Source: Actinomycetales bacterium (GTDB lineage Bacteria; Actinomycetota; Actinomycetes; Actinomycetales; Cellulomonadaceae). Taken from it: DNA of 64,000 bases. Below the pieces are notes generated by a model that was not told where the DNA came from, did no database searches, and saw only the letters and a list, made by a program, of their open reading frames with translations. The stretch is taken from NCBI GenBank assembly GCA_020444245.1, contig JAHLLI010000004.1:1-64000 (forward strand), read 5' to 3'. Below, piece by piece: positions 1 through 12,444 of the stretch (position 1 is its first letter; every line of letters begins with the position of its first letter). A program made the translations under genes and the position numbers.

Positions 1-3933
<3,933 letters not shown>

Positions 3934-3948
3934 TTCTTACTATTGCTA

Positions 3949-3967
3949 CGCGTCCACTGTGCGGTTC
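3949..3967 (+). other. 23S processing stem, right arm
   Basis: This segment is complementary to 787-805 across the whole 23S gene (see that entry). Its 3' half also takes part in a local hairpin at 3963-3987, so the two structures compete for the same bases. Confidence 0.75.
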
Positions 3968-3987
3968 CCGAGATACGGTCGGGAACC
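3963..3987 (+). other. hairpin between 23S and 5S
   Basis: GGTTCCCGA and TCGGGAACC form a perfect 9-bp stem around the 7-base loop GATACGG. It overlaps the right arm of the 23S processing stem. No T-run follows, and the 5S gene comes directly after, so a processing or folding role is more likely than termination. Confidence 0.6.
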
Positions 3988-4005
3988 CGATTGACATCTC
4001 CATAG

Positions 4006-4125
4006 AGTTTCGGCGGTCATAGCGAAGGGGAAACGCCCGGCTCCATTCCGAACCCGGAAGCTAAGCCCTTCTGCGCCGATGGTACTGCACTGGGGACGGT
4101 GTGGGAGAGTAGGTCGCCGCCGAAC
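4006..4125 (+). rRNA. rrf: 5S ribosomal RNA
   Basis: About 119 bases with the typical 5S layout: GTTTCGGCGG at the 5' end pairs with CCGCCGAAC at the 3' end, and the internal conserved stretch CCGAACCCGGAAGCTAAGCCC is recognisable near 4048-4067. It is the last gene of the rrn operon and is followed at once by a strong hairpin terminator. Confidence 0.95.
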
Positions 4126-4132
4126 ATTTCTT

Positions 4133-4168
4133 CAGAAAGGGCCACCCGGTTTCGGGTGGCCCTTTCTG
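4133..4168 (+). terminator. rrn operon terminator
   Basis: A perfect 16-bp stem (4133-4148 with 4153-4168) closes on a GTTT tetraloop a few bases after the 5S gene. The lower part is A/T-containing (AGAAAGGG with CCCTTTCT) and the sequence GCATTT follows. It is the strongest hairpin seen in the window and fits intrinsic termination of the rRNA operon, although the U-tract is short. Confidence 0.85.
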
Positions 4169-4265
4169 CATTTCCGGCCGGGACTTGTGGTGCCTGTGCG
4201 CGTGGTTGCACGGGGCTGACGGTGGTCGCGTGAGACGATGGCGCGCCGATGGAAGGACGAGAGCA

Positions 4266-5333
4266 GTGACGGATGACGGACGCCGCGAGGCGCGGGGTGC
4301 GGATGGGACGCCACGGGGGCGTGCGACGCGTGGCAGCCAGGCCGGCGGCGGGCGCGGCGCCAAGCAGGGTGGTGCCGCTCGAAGCGGCAGCGACACTGGT
4401 GCGAGCGGCGGATCCCGGCAGTCGGGTGCGGGTCGCGGGTCGGGGCACTCGGGCGGGCGTGGTGCACGTTCCACGGAGCCTGGTGCGCGGGGCGCGGGCT
4501 CGGCGACCTACGGTGGCGGCGCGCGGCGGGGTCCGCAGGACGGACGCGGCGAGGACGGCCTCGGCGGAGGGCCCCGACGCGGATCCCGGGACCAGGGCCG
4601 CGGGGGTGGGCCCCGCGGCGCGGGCGGCACTGGCACCGCGGACGTCGGGCGCGCTCCCGCTATCCCGGATGAGGTGACCCCCGGCGACCTGGACCGCGCG
4701 GCACGCTCGCGGCTGCGGACGTTGTCCAAGGAGAACGCGGACGGTGTCGCGCGGCACCTCGTGATGGCCGGACGGCTCCTCGACGAGAACCCTGAGCTCG
4801 CGTACGAGCATGCGCAGGCGGCTGTGCGGAGGGCGGGTCGGGTCGACGTGGTCCGGGAAGCCGCCGGTCTGACGGCCTACCACACGGGGCGGTACGCCGA
4901 GGCCTTGCGCGAGCTGCGGACGGTTCGCCGCCTCAACGGCTCCTCGGAGCACCTGCCGGTGATGGCGGACTGCGAGCGGGGCCTGGGGCGGCCGGAGCGC
5001 GCGATCGCGCTGTCGCGGGAGCCCGAGGCCGCTGAGCTGGACGAGGCCGGACAGATCGAGCTGGCCATGGTCGTGGCCGGCGCACGACTGGACATGTCGG
5101 AGCCGGACGGTGCGCTGGTCGCCTTGGACGCTCCTGTGGTGCGGCGCGCCAAGGGCGAGGTTGCAGAGCGGGTGGCGCTGGTCCGCGCGGATGCGCTGGA
5201 GGCCCTCGGCCGCGTCGGCGAGGCTCATGGGTTGCGGGTGTCGGTTGGTCTGGACGACGAGCTCGTGGTGGTCGACCTCGAGGAGGACGAGGGGGGCGAG
5301 GGCCGGCTCGACGACGGGACGGTGGCCGAGTGA
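4266..5333 (+). CDS. TPR-repeat protein with Gly/Arg-rich N-terminus
   Basis: The protein has 355 residues. Residues 1 to about 135 are a low-complexity Gly/Arg/Ala/Ser-rich region that looks disordered; residues 136 to about 340 are helical and resemble tetratricopeptide-like repeats (LAYEHAQAAVRRAG, GRYAEALRELRTV, LEALGRVGEAHGL), ending in an acidic tail. I chose GTG 4266 because GGAAGGA lies just upstream; a TTG start at 4185 has no ribosome site. It occupies the place of M. tuberculosis Rv1691, ahead of a HAD phosphatase with which it overlaps by 4 bp. TPR domains mediate protein contacts, and an RG-rich tail could bind RNA; neither role is demonstrated here. Confidence 0.8.
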   Translation: MTDDGRREARGADGTPRGRATRGSQAGGGRGAKQGGAARSGSDTGASGGSRQSGAGRGSGHSGGRGARSTEPGARGAGSATYGGGARRGPQDGRGEDGLGGGPRRGSRDQGRGGGPRGAGGTGTADVGRAPAIPDEVTPGDLDRAARSRLRTLSKENADGVARHLVMAGRLLDENPELAYEHAQAAVRRAGRVDVVREAAGLTAYHTGRYAEALRELRTVRRLNGSSEHLPVMADCERGLGRPERAIALSREPEAAELDEAGQIELAMVVAGARLDMSEPDGALVALDAPVVRRAKGEVAERVALVRADALEALGRVGEAHGLRVSVGLDDELVVVDLEEDEGGEGRLDDGTVAE

Positions 5334-6349
5334 GCGGGGGGCTCCTGGGCTCCGAGGTTCCTCTCGCGGAGCGCTACGACCTCGCACTGGTCGACCTGGA
5401 CGGCGTGGCGTACCGCGGTCGGAACCCGATCGCGCACGCTGCTGAGGGGCTCGGCGCCGCGCGCGAGCGGGGCATGGACGTGGTGTTCGTGACGAACAAC
5501 GCCTCGCGCGAGCCCGAGTCGGTGGCGGAGCAGCTCACCGGCCTGGACATCCCTTCCGCGCCCGAGGACGTGATGACGGCCGCTCAGGCGGCCGGCGCCG
5601 TGCTCGCCGGGCGCCTCGACCCGGGCTCGAAGGTCCTGGTGGTCGGCGGTTCCGGTCTGCGCACAGCGGTGGCCGCCGCAGGGCTCGTGGTGGTCGACTC
5701 CGCGGAAGACTCGCCCGCTGCGGTGGTGCAGGGGTACGCCGCGGACGTCGGGTGGCGGCAGCTGGCCGAGGCGGCCTACGCGATCGAGGCGGGGGCGTGG
5801 TTCGTGGCGTCGAACCTCGACCCCACGCTGCCCACCGAGCGTGGTTTCGCGCCGGGCAACGGCTCGATGGTCGCGGCGGTGCGCCACGCCACAGGGGTCG
5901 AGCCGGTCAGCGCGGGCAAGCCGGAGCCGACCCTGTACCGGCTGGCGGCCGCGAGGCGGGGTGCTCGGTCGCCGCTGGTCGTGGGTGACCGGTTGGACAC
6001 CGACCTGGCAGGCGCGCGCGCGGCCGGCTGGCCCGGCCTGCACGTGCTGACGGGCGTGAGCACGGCGCGGGACGCGGTGCTCGCCGCTCCGGGTGAGCGG
6101 CCGAGCTACCTCGGTGCGGACCTGCGCAGCCTCGTGGCGCCGCACCCGGTCCCGGCGCTCGAGGATGGTTGGTGGCGGTGTCGCGGTGCCGGCGCCAGGG
6201 TGGCGCAGGGCCGCCTGGAGCTCGACGGGCACGGCGCGGAGGCGCTCGACCTGGTGCGGTGCGCATGCGCCGCTGCCTGGGACGCCGCCGACCGCGGTGA
6301 GGGCCTGGACGAGGCGAGCGTGCCCGACCTGCCTGCGGACGGCGGCTGA
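5330..6349 (+). CDS. HAD-superfamily (subclass IIA, NagD-like) hydrolase
   Basis: The 339-residue protein is a cytosolic phosphatase of the HAD-IIA group, whose members remove phosphate from small metabolites such as p-nitrophenyl phosphate or phosphoglycolate. The nucleophile motif DLDGVAYRG starts with Asp22 and Asp24; VVFVTNNAS is motif II, SAGKPEPTLY supplies the lysine, and GDRLDTDLAGARAAG is the metal-binding motif IV. About 75 extra C-terminal residues follow the core. The GTG start overlaps the preceding stop (GTGA). It corresponds to Rv1692 in the conserved actinobacterial tlyA-nadK-recN cluster. The true substrate cannot be read from sequence. Confidence 0.9.
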   Translation: MSGGLLGSEVPLAERYDLALVDLDGVAYRGRNPIAHAAEGLGAARERGMDVVFVTNNASREPESVAEQLTGLDIPSAPEDVMTAAQAAGAVLAGRLDPGSKVLVVGGSGLRTAVAAAGLVVVDSAEDSPAAVVQGYAADVGWRQLAEAAYAIEAGAWFVASNLDPTLPTERGFAPGNGSMVAAVRHATGVEPVSAGKPEPTLYRLAAARRGARSPLVVGDRLDTDLAGARAAGWPGLHVLTGVSTARDAVLAAPGERPSYLGADLRSLVAPHPVPALEDGWWRCRGAGARVAQGRLELDGHGAEALDLVRCACAAAWDAADRGEGLDEASVPDLPADGG

Positions 6350-6401
6350 GAGCCCCCGACGACGGGTAGCGTGGGACGAGCACGACCCCAGGAGGACAGC
6401 C

Positions 6402-6665
6402 GTGGACCACGAGGGCACCGCCGCGCAGCCGGTGGGCGATCCCGGCGTCGCCGACACCCGCCCGGGTGGCGCCGACGCGGACGCAGCCGCGCCCGCCGGC
6501 ACCCAGCGACGCGAGGACCCGGTCCGCGGCGAGACCTCGGACATCGAGGCGCAGGTCGACGACCTCCTTGCAGACGTGACGGGGCTCCCGCTGCGCGAGC
6601 AGGTGGGAGTCTTCGAGTCCGTGCACGCAGTGCTCACGGACCGGCTGAGCGAGAAGGACGCGTGA
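6402..6665 (+). CDS. small acidic protein upstream of tlyA
   Basis: The 87-residue protein has a flexible Ala/Gly/Asp-rich first half and a helical second half (residues about 50-85, containing QVDDLLADVTGLPLREQVGV and VHAVLTDRLSEK). GTG 6402 has GGAGGA six bases before it, and a -10-like TAGCGT lies at 6367-6372. The stop overlaps the tlyA start (GTGA), implying translational coupling. It sits where M. tuberculosis has the small gene Rv1693. I do not recognise a characterised domain, and its function is unknown. Confidence 0.75.
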   Translation: MDHEGTAAQPVGDPGVADTRPGGADADAAAPAGTQRREDPVRGETSDIEAQVDDLLADVTGLPLREQVGVFESVHAVLTDRLSEKDA

Positions 6666-7519
6666 CCCGGCTGGACGCCGAGCTCGTCCGGCGTGGTCTG
6701 GCGCGGTCGCGGCGGCGGGCTGCCGAGCTCGTGGCCGACGGTCACGTCCGGGTGGCCGGTCGCCGGGTGGCCAAGCCGGCGCACCCGGTCGAGGTTGGTG
6801 ACGAGGTGACGGTGGACGTGGGGCGCGACTGGGTCTCGCGCGGCGGGCACAAGCTCGCCGGTGCGCTCGAGGACCTCGCCGCGCTCGGCACGGCGCTGCC
6901 GGTGGCCGGGGCGCGCTGCCTCGACGCGGGGGCCTCCACCGGGGGCTTCACGCAGGTGCTGCTCGACGCCGGCGCCGCCCATGTCGACGCGGTCGACGTA
7001 GGCCACGACCAGCTGGCGCCGGACGTGGCCGGCGACCCCCGGGTGACGGTGCGCGAAGGCGTCAACGTGCGCGACCTGCGCCCCGGCGACCTCGACGACC
7101 CGCCGTCCGTGGTGGTCGCCGATCTGTCCTTCATCTCCCTGCGGCTCGTGCTCGAGGCACTGACCTCCGTTATCGCGCCTGGCGGCGAGCTGCTGGTGCT
7201 GATCAAGCCGCAGTTCGAGGTCGGTCGTGAGCGGCTCCGCGCCGATGGCGTGGTGCTCGACGACACCCTGCGGGCCGACGCGGTGCTCGCCGTGGCCAGG
7301 GCCGTGCCCGACCCGTTCGAGGTCCGCGCCCTGGTGCCCAGCCGCCTGGCAGGACCCGCCGGCAACCGCGAGGTCTTCTGCCACCTGGTCGACCGTGCCG
7401 GTGCCCACCGACGGGTCGACCTCACGGGAGAGCTCGAGGCCGCCGTGGAGCGCGCCGTGGCCGGCACCCCGTCCCTCGTCCGTCCTCCCCACCGCAGCCT
7501 GCCCAGGAGGCTCGCATGA
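6662..7519 (+). CDS. tlyA: TlyA family rRNA (cytidine-2'-O)-methyltransferase
   Basis: The protein has 285 residues. Residues 1-60 form an S4 RNA-binding domain (RLDAELVRRGLARSRRRAAEL), followed by an FtsJ-like Rossmann methyltransferase with the SAM motif LDAGASTGGF beginning at residue 87. In mycobacteria TlyA methylates the 2'-OH of C1409 in 16S and C1920 in 23S rRNA, which sensitises ribosomes to capreomycin; haemolytic activity has also been ascribed to it. The start overlaps the upstream gene and the end overlaps nadK, as in the Rv1694-Rv1695 arrangement. Catalysis needs only SAM and intact ribosomes or subunits. Confidence 0.93.
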   Translation: MTRLDAELVRRGLARSRRRAAELVADGHVRVAGRRVAKPAHPVEVGDEVTVDVGRDWVSRGGHKLAGALEDLAALGTALPVAGARCLDAGASTGGFTQVLLDAGAAHVDAVDVGHDQLAPDVAGDPRVTVREGVNVRDLRPGDLDDPPSVVVADLSFISLRLVLEALTSVIAPGGELLVLIKPQFEVGRERLRADGVVLDDTLRADAVLAVARAVPDPFEVRALVPSRLAGPAGNREVFCHLVDRAGAHRRVDLTGELEAAVERAVAGTPSLVRPPHRSLPRRLA

Positions 7520-8376
7520 CCCGCACGGTCCTGGTCGTCGCTCACCTGCGACACCCCGACGCCGCTGCCGCGACGCGGCTCGCGGCGCGGACGCTGGCCG
7601 AGGTCGGCATGCGCGCCGTCACCGAGGACGACTTCGAGTACGGCACCGAGCTCGAGGCGGTCCTGGTGCTCGGCGGCGACGGCACGATCCTGCGCGCCGC
7701 GGAGCTCGCTCGCGGCACCGGCGCCCCCTTGGTCGGGGTGAACTTCGGCCACGTCGGCTTCCTCGCCGAGACCGAGCGCGAGCAGGTGGACGCCGTCGTG
7801 CGGCGGATCGCCGAGCGCGACTACACCGTCGAGGAGCGCAGCACCATCGAGGTCACCGTGCACCGCCCCGGCGCACCCCCCGTGACCGACTGGGCACTGA
7901 ACGAGGCCGCCGTGGAGAAGGCCGACCGAACCCGGATGGTCTCCGTGGCCGTCGAGGTGGACGGCCGGCCGCTGTCGTCGTTCGGGTGCGACGGCATCGT
8001 GATGGCCACGTCGACCGGCTCGACCGCGCACGCGTTCTCGGCCGGCGGACCGGTCGTGTGGCCAGACCTGGACGCGATGGTCATGGTGCCGGTCTCGGCG
8101 CACGCGCTGTTCGCCCGCCCGCTGGTCGTCGGACCGCGCTCGGTGCTGGCGGTGGAGATCGTGCGGCGGTCCACGAGCTCGGGACTGCTGTGCTGCGACG
8201 GCCAGCGGCGCACCGAGCTCCCAGTGGGCAGCCGGGTGGAGGTCCGGCGCGGGCCCGAGCCCGTCCGGCTGGCCCGCCTGAGCCCGGCGCCGTTCACCGA
8301 CCGTCTGGTGTCCCGGTTCTCCCTGCCGGTCGCCGGCTGGAAGGGCTGGGCGGACGAGCCGGTGGCCGACGGGTGA
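7516..8376 (+). CDS. nadK: NAD kinase
   Basis: The 286-residue enzyme phosphorylates NAD+ to NADP+ using ATP or polyphosphate and acts in the cytosol. The signature GGDGTILRAAE starts at residue 53, and the second conserved region, GCDGIVMATSTGSTAHAFSAGGPVV, appears in the middle of the protein as GCDGIVMATSTGSTAHAF followed by SAGGP. Length matches actinobacterial PpnK. ATG 7516 overlaps the tlyA stop, and AGGAGG lies 6 bases upstream. Its place between tlyA and recN is conserved across Actinomycetota. Confidence 0.96.
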   Translation: MTRTVLVVAHLRHPDAAAATRLAARTLAEVGMRAVTEDDFEYGTELEAVLVLGGDGTILRAAELARGTGAPLVGVNFGHVGFLAETEREQVDAVVRRIAERDYTVEERSTIEVTVHRPGAPPVTDWALNEAAVEKADRTRMVSVAVEVDGRPLSSFGCDGIVMATSTGSTAHAFSAGGPVVWPDLDAMVMVPVSAHALFARPLVVGPRSVLAVEIVRRSTSSGLLCCDGQRRTELPVGSRVEVRRGPEPVRLARLSPAPFTDRLVSRFSLPVAGWKGWADEPVADG

Positions 8377-10085
8377 TCGAGGAGCTGCGCATCGGGGACC
8401 TCGGCGTGATCGAGCGGGCCGAGGTGTCGCTCGCGCCCGGGCTGACCGCGATCACGGGGGAGACCGGTGCGGGCAAGACCATGGTGCTCAGCGGGCTCTC
8501 GTTGATCCTGGGCGGACGGGCCGACGCCGCCGTGGTGCGCGTCGGGGCGGAGCGCGCAGTCGCCGAGGGCCGCTTCGTGCTCGAGACCGGCTCCGGGGTC
8601 GCGGAGCGCGCGCGTGACGCGGGCGCGGAGCTGGACGACGACGGCGGTCTCGTGGCGATGCGGACGGTGGCCGCCGCAGGCCGGTCGCGTGCCTTCCTCG
8701 GCGGCCATGGCGTCCCCGTGTCGGTGCTGGCCGAGCTCGCCGAAGCGTTGGTGACCGTGCACGGCCAGGCCGATCAGGTTCGCCTCCGGTCGGCCCGGCA
8801 CCAGCGGGGCGCGCTGGACGCGTTCGCCGGGCCGGAGCACCAGGGCACGCTCGCGCGCTACCGGGAGCTGTGGGCCGAGCGTCAGGCCCGCGCCGCCGAG
8901 CTGGACGACCTCGAGCGCCACGCCGCCGAGCGGGCGCGCGAGGCCGATCTGCTACGCCTCGGCCTGGCCGAGGTCGAGCGGGTCGACCCGCAACCCGACG
9001 AGGACCTCGATCTGGCGGTCGAGGCCGAGCGGCTCGGACACCTGGAGGACCTCAGGGCCGCGGCGGCGCTCGCGCACGCCGTGCTCGCCGAGGACGGGCA
9101 GGACCCGGGTGGCGCGTCGGCGTCGTCGGCCGTCGATGCGGCCCGGCGGGCCTTGGACCAGGTCTCCGACCACGACCCCGCGCTCGCGGACCTGGCCGGC
9201 CGGCTCGCCGAGATCGGCTACCTCGTGGCGGACGTCGCCACCGAGATCGCCGGGTACGCCGACGGTCTCGAGGCCGACCCGGGTCGGCTCGACCAGGTGC
9301 ACGCCCGGCGTGCGGAGCTCACCGCGCTGTCGCGTGCGCACGGCGGGACGGTCGCGGACGTGCTGGCCTGGGTGGCGTACGCCGGCCCGCGGCTCGCCGA
9401 GCTCGACGGTGGGGGCGACCGCAGGGCGGAGCTCGCGGCCGGCCTGGAACGACTGGACGCCGAGCTCGCGGCCGCGGCCGAACGCGTCACCGCGGGCCGG
9501 ACGGATGCGGCCGAGCGCCTCGCGGCCACCGTCACTGCCGAGCTCGAGGGCCTGGCGATGGCAGGCGCCGAGCTCGCGGTGGTGCTCCACCCGCTGGACG
9601 CCGCAGGGCCCTGGGGTGCCGAGGACGTCGAGATGCTGCTGGCCGGGCATGCCGGGGCTCCGCCCCGCCCGCTCGGGCAGGGGGCCTCCGGGGGCGAGCT
9701 GTCGCGGGTCATGCTGGCGATCGAGGTGGCGCTGGCGACCGCGCCGGATGCCGAGCGGCCGGCGACCTTCGTGTTCGACGAGGTCGACGCCGGCGTGGGC
9801 GGTCGGGCCGCCGGTGAGGTCGGGCGCCGGCTTGCCGAGCTCGCCCGGCATGCCCAGGTGGTGGTGGTCACGCACCTGGCCCAGGTGGCCGCGTACGCCG
9901 ACCAGCACATCGTGGTCACCAAGACCACCCAGGGCGGCTCCGACGTCGTCACCGCGTCCGGCGTGCGCCCCGTGACCGGGCAGGAGCGCGTCGTCGAGCT
10001 GGCCCGGATGCTGTCCGGGTCCGGGTCTGCGACCGCGCTCGACCACGCGGCTGAGCTCCTCGAGCGCTCGGCCGTGGGACGATGA
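8373..10085 (+). CDS. recN: DNA repair protein RecN
   Basis: The 570-residue SMC-like ATPase acts early in double-strand-break repair. Walker A is GETGAGKT at residues 29-36; a long alanine-rich coiled-coil region occupies about 150-370; the ABC-type signature ASGGELSRVMLAIE is near 440 and Walker B, FVFDEVDAGVGGR, near 465-478. The start is GTG 8373, overlapping the nadK stop (GTGA) and beginning VIEELRIGDLGVIE, which matches RecN N-termini. In this arrangement its expression is tied to the nadK operon; I see no SOS box immediately upstream. Confidence 0.96.
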   Translation: MIEELRIGDLGVIERAEVSLAPGLTAITGETGAGKTMVLSGLSLILGGRADAAVVRVGAERAVAEGRFVLETGSGVAERARDAGAELDDDGGLVAMRTVAAAGRSRAFLGGHGVPVSVLAELAEALVTVHGQADQVRLRSARHQRGALDAFAGPEHQGTLARYRELWAERQARAAELDDLERHAAERAREADLLRLGLAEVERVDPQPDEDLDLAVEAERLGHLEDLRAAAALAHAVLAEDGQDPGGASASSAVDAARRALDQVSDHDPALADLAGRLAEIGYLVADVATEIAGYADGLEADPGRLDQVHARRAELTALSRAHGGTVADVLAWVAYAGPRLAELDGGGDRRAELAAGLERLDAELAAAAERVTAGRTDAAERLAATVTAELEGLAMAGAELAVVLHPLDAAGPWGAEDVEMLLAGHAGAPPRPLGQGASGGELSRVMLAIEVALATAPDAERPATFVFDEVDAGVGGRAAGEVGRRLAELARHAQVVVVTHLAQVAAYADQHIVVTKTTQGGSDVVTASGVRPVTGQERVVELARMLSGSGSATALDHAAELLERSAVGR

Positions 10086-10091
10086 CCCGCG

Positions 10092-11279
10092 ATGAGACTC
10101 CGTCTGAGACAGCGCGGCGGCGCGCCTGAGGGGCCCGGGGTGACCGGACCCGCCCGCGTCGACCCGCGCACCAAGAACCTCACCAAGCGCCTGCGTCCCG
10201 GTGAGATCGCGATCATCGACCACCTCGACATCGATCGGGTCTCTGCCGAGGCGCTGGCCGCCTGCCGCCCGTTGGCGGTGCTCAACGCCCAACGCTCGAC
10301 CTCGGGGCGGTACCCGAACCTCGGGCCGGAGATCCTGCTCGGGGCGGGCATCACCCTGGTCGACGACCTCGGCCCGGACGTGCTGACCGTGGTCGAGGGC
10401 CACCCCGTGCGCGTCGTCGACGGAGAGGTCTACGACGGCGACCGTCTGGTGGCCGAGGGGACCCTGCAGGACGCCGAGTCCGTTGCGGCGGCGCTGGAGG
10501 ACGCGCGCGCGGGTCTGGCCGTCCAGCTCGAGTCGTTCGCGGCCAACACCATGGACTACCTGCGCCGCGAGCGTGAGCTGCTGCTCGACGGCGTGGGCGT
10601 GCCGGACGTCGTCACCCCGATCGACGGACGCCAGGTGCTCATCGTGGTGCGCGGCTACCACTACAAGGAGGACCTGGTGGTCCTTCGGCCGTACATCAAG
10701 GAGTACCGGCCGGTGCTCATCGGTGTGGACGGTGGCGCCGACGCGATCCTCGAGGCCGGCTGGACGCCGGACATGATCGTCGGAGACATGGACTCGGTGT
10801 CCGACAAGGCGCTCAGGTGCGGCGCCGAGATCGTTGTGCACGCGTACCGCGACGGGCGCGCACCGGGCGTGGAGCGCGTGGAGAAGCTCGGTATCACTCC
10901 CGTCGTGTTCCCGGCGACGGGGACCAGCGAGGACGTCGCGATGCTGCTCGCCGACGACAAGGGCGCCGAGCTGATCGTCGCCGTCGGCACGCACGCGACC
11001 CTGGTGGAGTTCCTCGACAAGGGGCGCTCGGGGATGGCGAGCACCTTCCTCACCAGGCTGCGCGTGGGTGGCAAGCTCATCGACGCGAAAGGCGTGTCGC
11101 GGCTGTACCGGCAGCGGATCTCGAGCTGGCAGCTGACCTGGCTGGTGATCGCCGGGCTGCTCGCGCTCGGCGTCGCGCTCGCCTCGACCTCCGGTGGCCA
11201 GACGTTGTACGGCCTCGCCGGCGCGTGGTTCGACGACGTGTGGTCCTCGCTGCGCGGCCTGTTCGGCGGCGGGGCATGA
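10092..11279 (+). CDS. steA: SteA-like cytokinetic ring protein
   Basis: The 395-residue protein has a cytosolic domain with a thiamin-pyrophosphokinase-like segment (LIGVDGGADAI and IVGDMDSVSDKAL, residues about 205-240) and one transmembrane helix near residues 347-367 with a short tail. SteA of Corynebacterium works with SteB in division-site assembly and control of peptidoglycan hydrolysis. Gene order recN-steA-steB matches Rv1696-Rv1698. It starts six bases after recN. Whether the TPK-like fold has any catalytic activity is unknown. Confidence 0.88.
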   Translation: MRLRLRQRGGAPEGPGVTGPARVDPRTKNLTKRLRPGEIAIIDHLDIDRVSAEALAACRPLAVLNAQRSTSGRYPNLGPEILLGAGITLVDDLGPDVLTVVEGHPVRVVDGEVYDGDRLVAEGTLQDAESVAAALEDARAGLAVQLESFAANTMDYLRRERELLLDGVGVPDVVTPIDGRQVLIVVRGYHYKEDLVVLRPYIKEYRPVLIGVDGGADAILEAGWTPDMIVGDMDSVSDKALRCGAEIVVHAYRDGRAPGVERVEKLGITPVVFPATGTSEDVAMLLADDKGAELIVAVGTHATLVEFLDKGRSGMASTFLTRLRVGGKLIDAKGVSRLYRQRISSWQLTWLVIAGLLALGVALASTSGGQTLYGLAGAWFDDVWSSLRGLFGGGA

Positions 11280-11310
11280 CTCCCGCCGCCGCCGACTCGG
11301 AGAACGGTGC

Positions 11311-12444
11311 ATGATCGACTTCCGCTACCACCTCATCTCGCTCATCTCGGTGTTCCTCGCGCTCGCCGTCGGGATCGCGCTCGGCGCGGGCCCGCTCAAG
11401 GAGTCCATCGGCGACACCCTCACCGGTCAGGTCGACCAGCTGCGTGCGGAGAAGGAGGACCTGCGCACCGAGGCCGACCAGCTCTCGAGCGACCTCAATG
11501 ACAGCGAGGCAGCGATCACGGCCCTGTCACCGAGCGTGATGGCGGACGTCCTCGGTGGCCGTCGCGTGGCGCTCGTGGTGCTCGACGACGTGGACCCCGC
11601 CGTGACCACGTCGGTCAGCGCGGCGATCGGCCAGGCCGGCGGCAGCGTGACCGCGGTGGCCACGGTGACCGCGGCGTGGACCGACCCGACCCGTACCGCC
11701 TTCCGCCAGTCCCTCGCCGGCACGATGGTCTCCTACCTCGACCGGGCCCCCGCAGCCGATGCGGGCGCCGACGTGGAGCTCGCCGACGCCCTCGTCGAGG
11801 GGCTGACCGTCGCCGCACCGACGGACCCGGACACGCTCTCGGACAACGCCGGCGTGCTGCTGGACCTGCTCTCCGGCGATGCCGGACTCGTCTCGCTGGC
11901 GAACCCCGTCACCACGCCCGCCGACGCCGTGCTGGTGCTGGCGGGTCCGATCACGCCGACCGACGGCGAGATGGCCACGGTCGAGCCGACCGAGACGCCC
12001 AGCGAGAGTGCCACCAGCCCGAGCACGACCTCGAGCGCCTCGTCGAGCTCGCCGTCCGCCTCGCTCGATGCAGCCTCACGGGCGGCGCAGCTGGACGCCT
12101 GGACGGCGCTGGCCACCGCCGCGCAGCAGCGCTCGGCGGGCGCGCTCGTGGTGACCGGCGAGGTGAGCGACACCGGTCTGGTGCACGCGATCCGGTCGGA
12201 CGAGCAGCTCGCGAGCCTGATCGCGACGGTCGACGGGGTCCGTACTCCGCAGGGCCTGCTCGCCGTGCCGCTCGGGCTGGCGGACCGGATCGCCGGCGTC
12301 GTCGGGCAGTACGGCTCGGGCCCGCAGGCGACGGCGCCGATGCCGGACCGCACCGAGCTGCCGCAGATCGAGCGGGTACCGGCCCAGCCGGCGCCGACCG
12401 AGCCCTCGGCCGACGCGTCGGCGAGTGCCGGCACCACGGGCTGA
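11311..12444 (+). CDS. steB: SteB/MctB-like membrane-anchored envelope protein
   Basis: The 377-residue protein opens with MIDFRYHLISLISVFLALAV, an N-terminal signal-anchor helix (about 9-30), then a coiled coil (about 35-70, DQLRAEKEDLRTEADQLSS) and an extracytoplasmic domain with a Ser/Thr-rich linker near 225-255. Homologues are annotated as MctB, a mycobacterial outer-layer protein linked to copper tolerance, and as SteB, partner of SteA at the division site. The adjacent steA favours the division role here. The start is ATG 11311; the stop overlaps the next gene by one base (TGATG). Confidence 0.86.
   Translation: MIDFRYHLISLISVFLALAVGIALGAGPLKESIGDTLTGQVDQLRAEKEDLRTEADQLSSDLNDSEAAITALSPSVMADVLGGRRVALVVLDDVDPAVTTSVSAAIGQAGGSVTAVATVTAAWTDPTRTAFRQSLAGTMVSYLDRAPAADAGADVELADALVEGLTVAAPTDPDTLSDNAGVLLDLLSGDAGLVSLANPVTTPADAVLVLAGPITPTDGEMATVEPTETPSESATSPSTTSSASSSSPSASLDAASRAAQLDAWTALATAAQQRSAGALVVTGEVSDTGLVHAIRSDEQLASLIATVDGVRTPQGLLAVPLGLADRIAGVVGQYGSGPQATAPMPDRTELPQIERVPAQPAPTEPSADASASAGTTG

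Noticed and set aside
4017-5387. Minus-strand open frame of 456 codons over the 5S gene and TPR gene
   Set aside because: Overlaps a real rRNA and the terminator and has no ribosome site or motifs.
5225-7492. Open frame of about 755 codons on the minus strand
   Set aside because: Antisense to the HAD and tlyA genes, which have full family motifs; composition is typical of a shadow frame.
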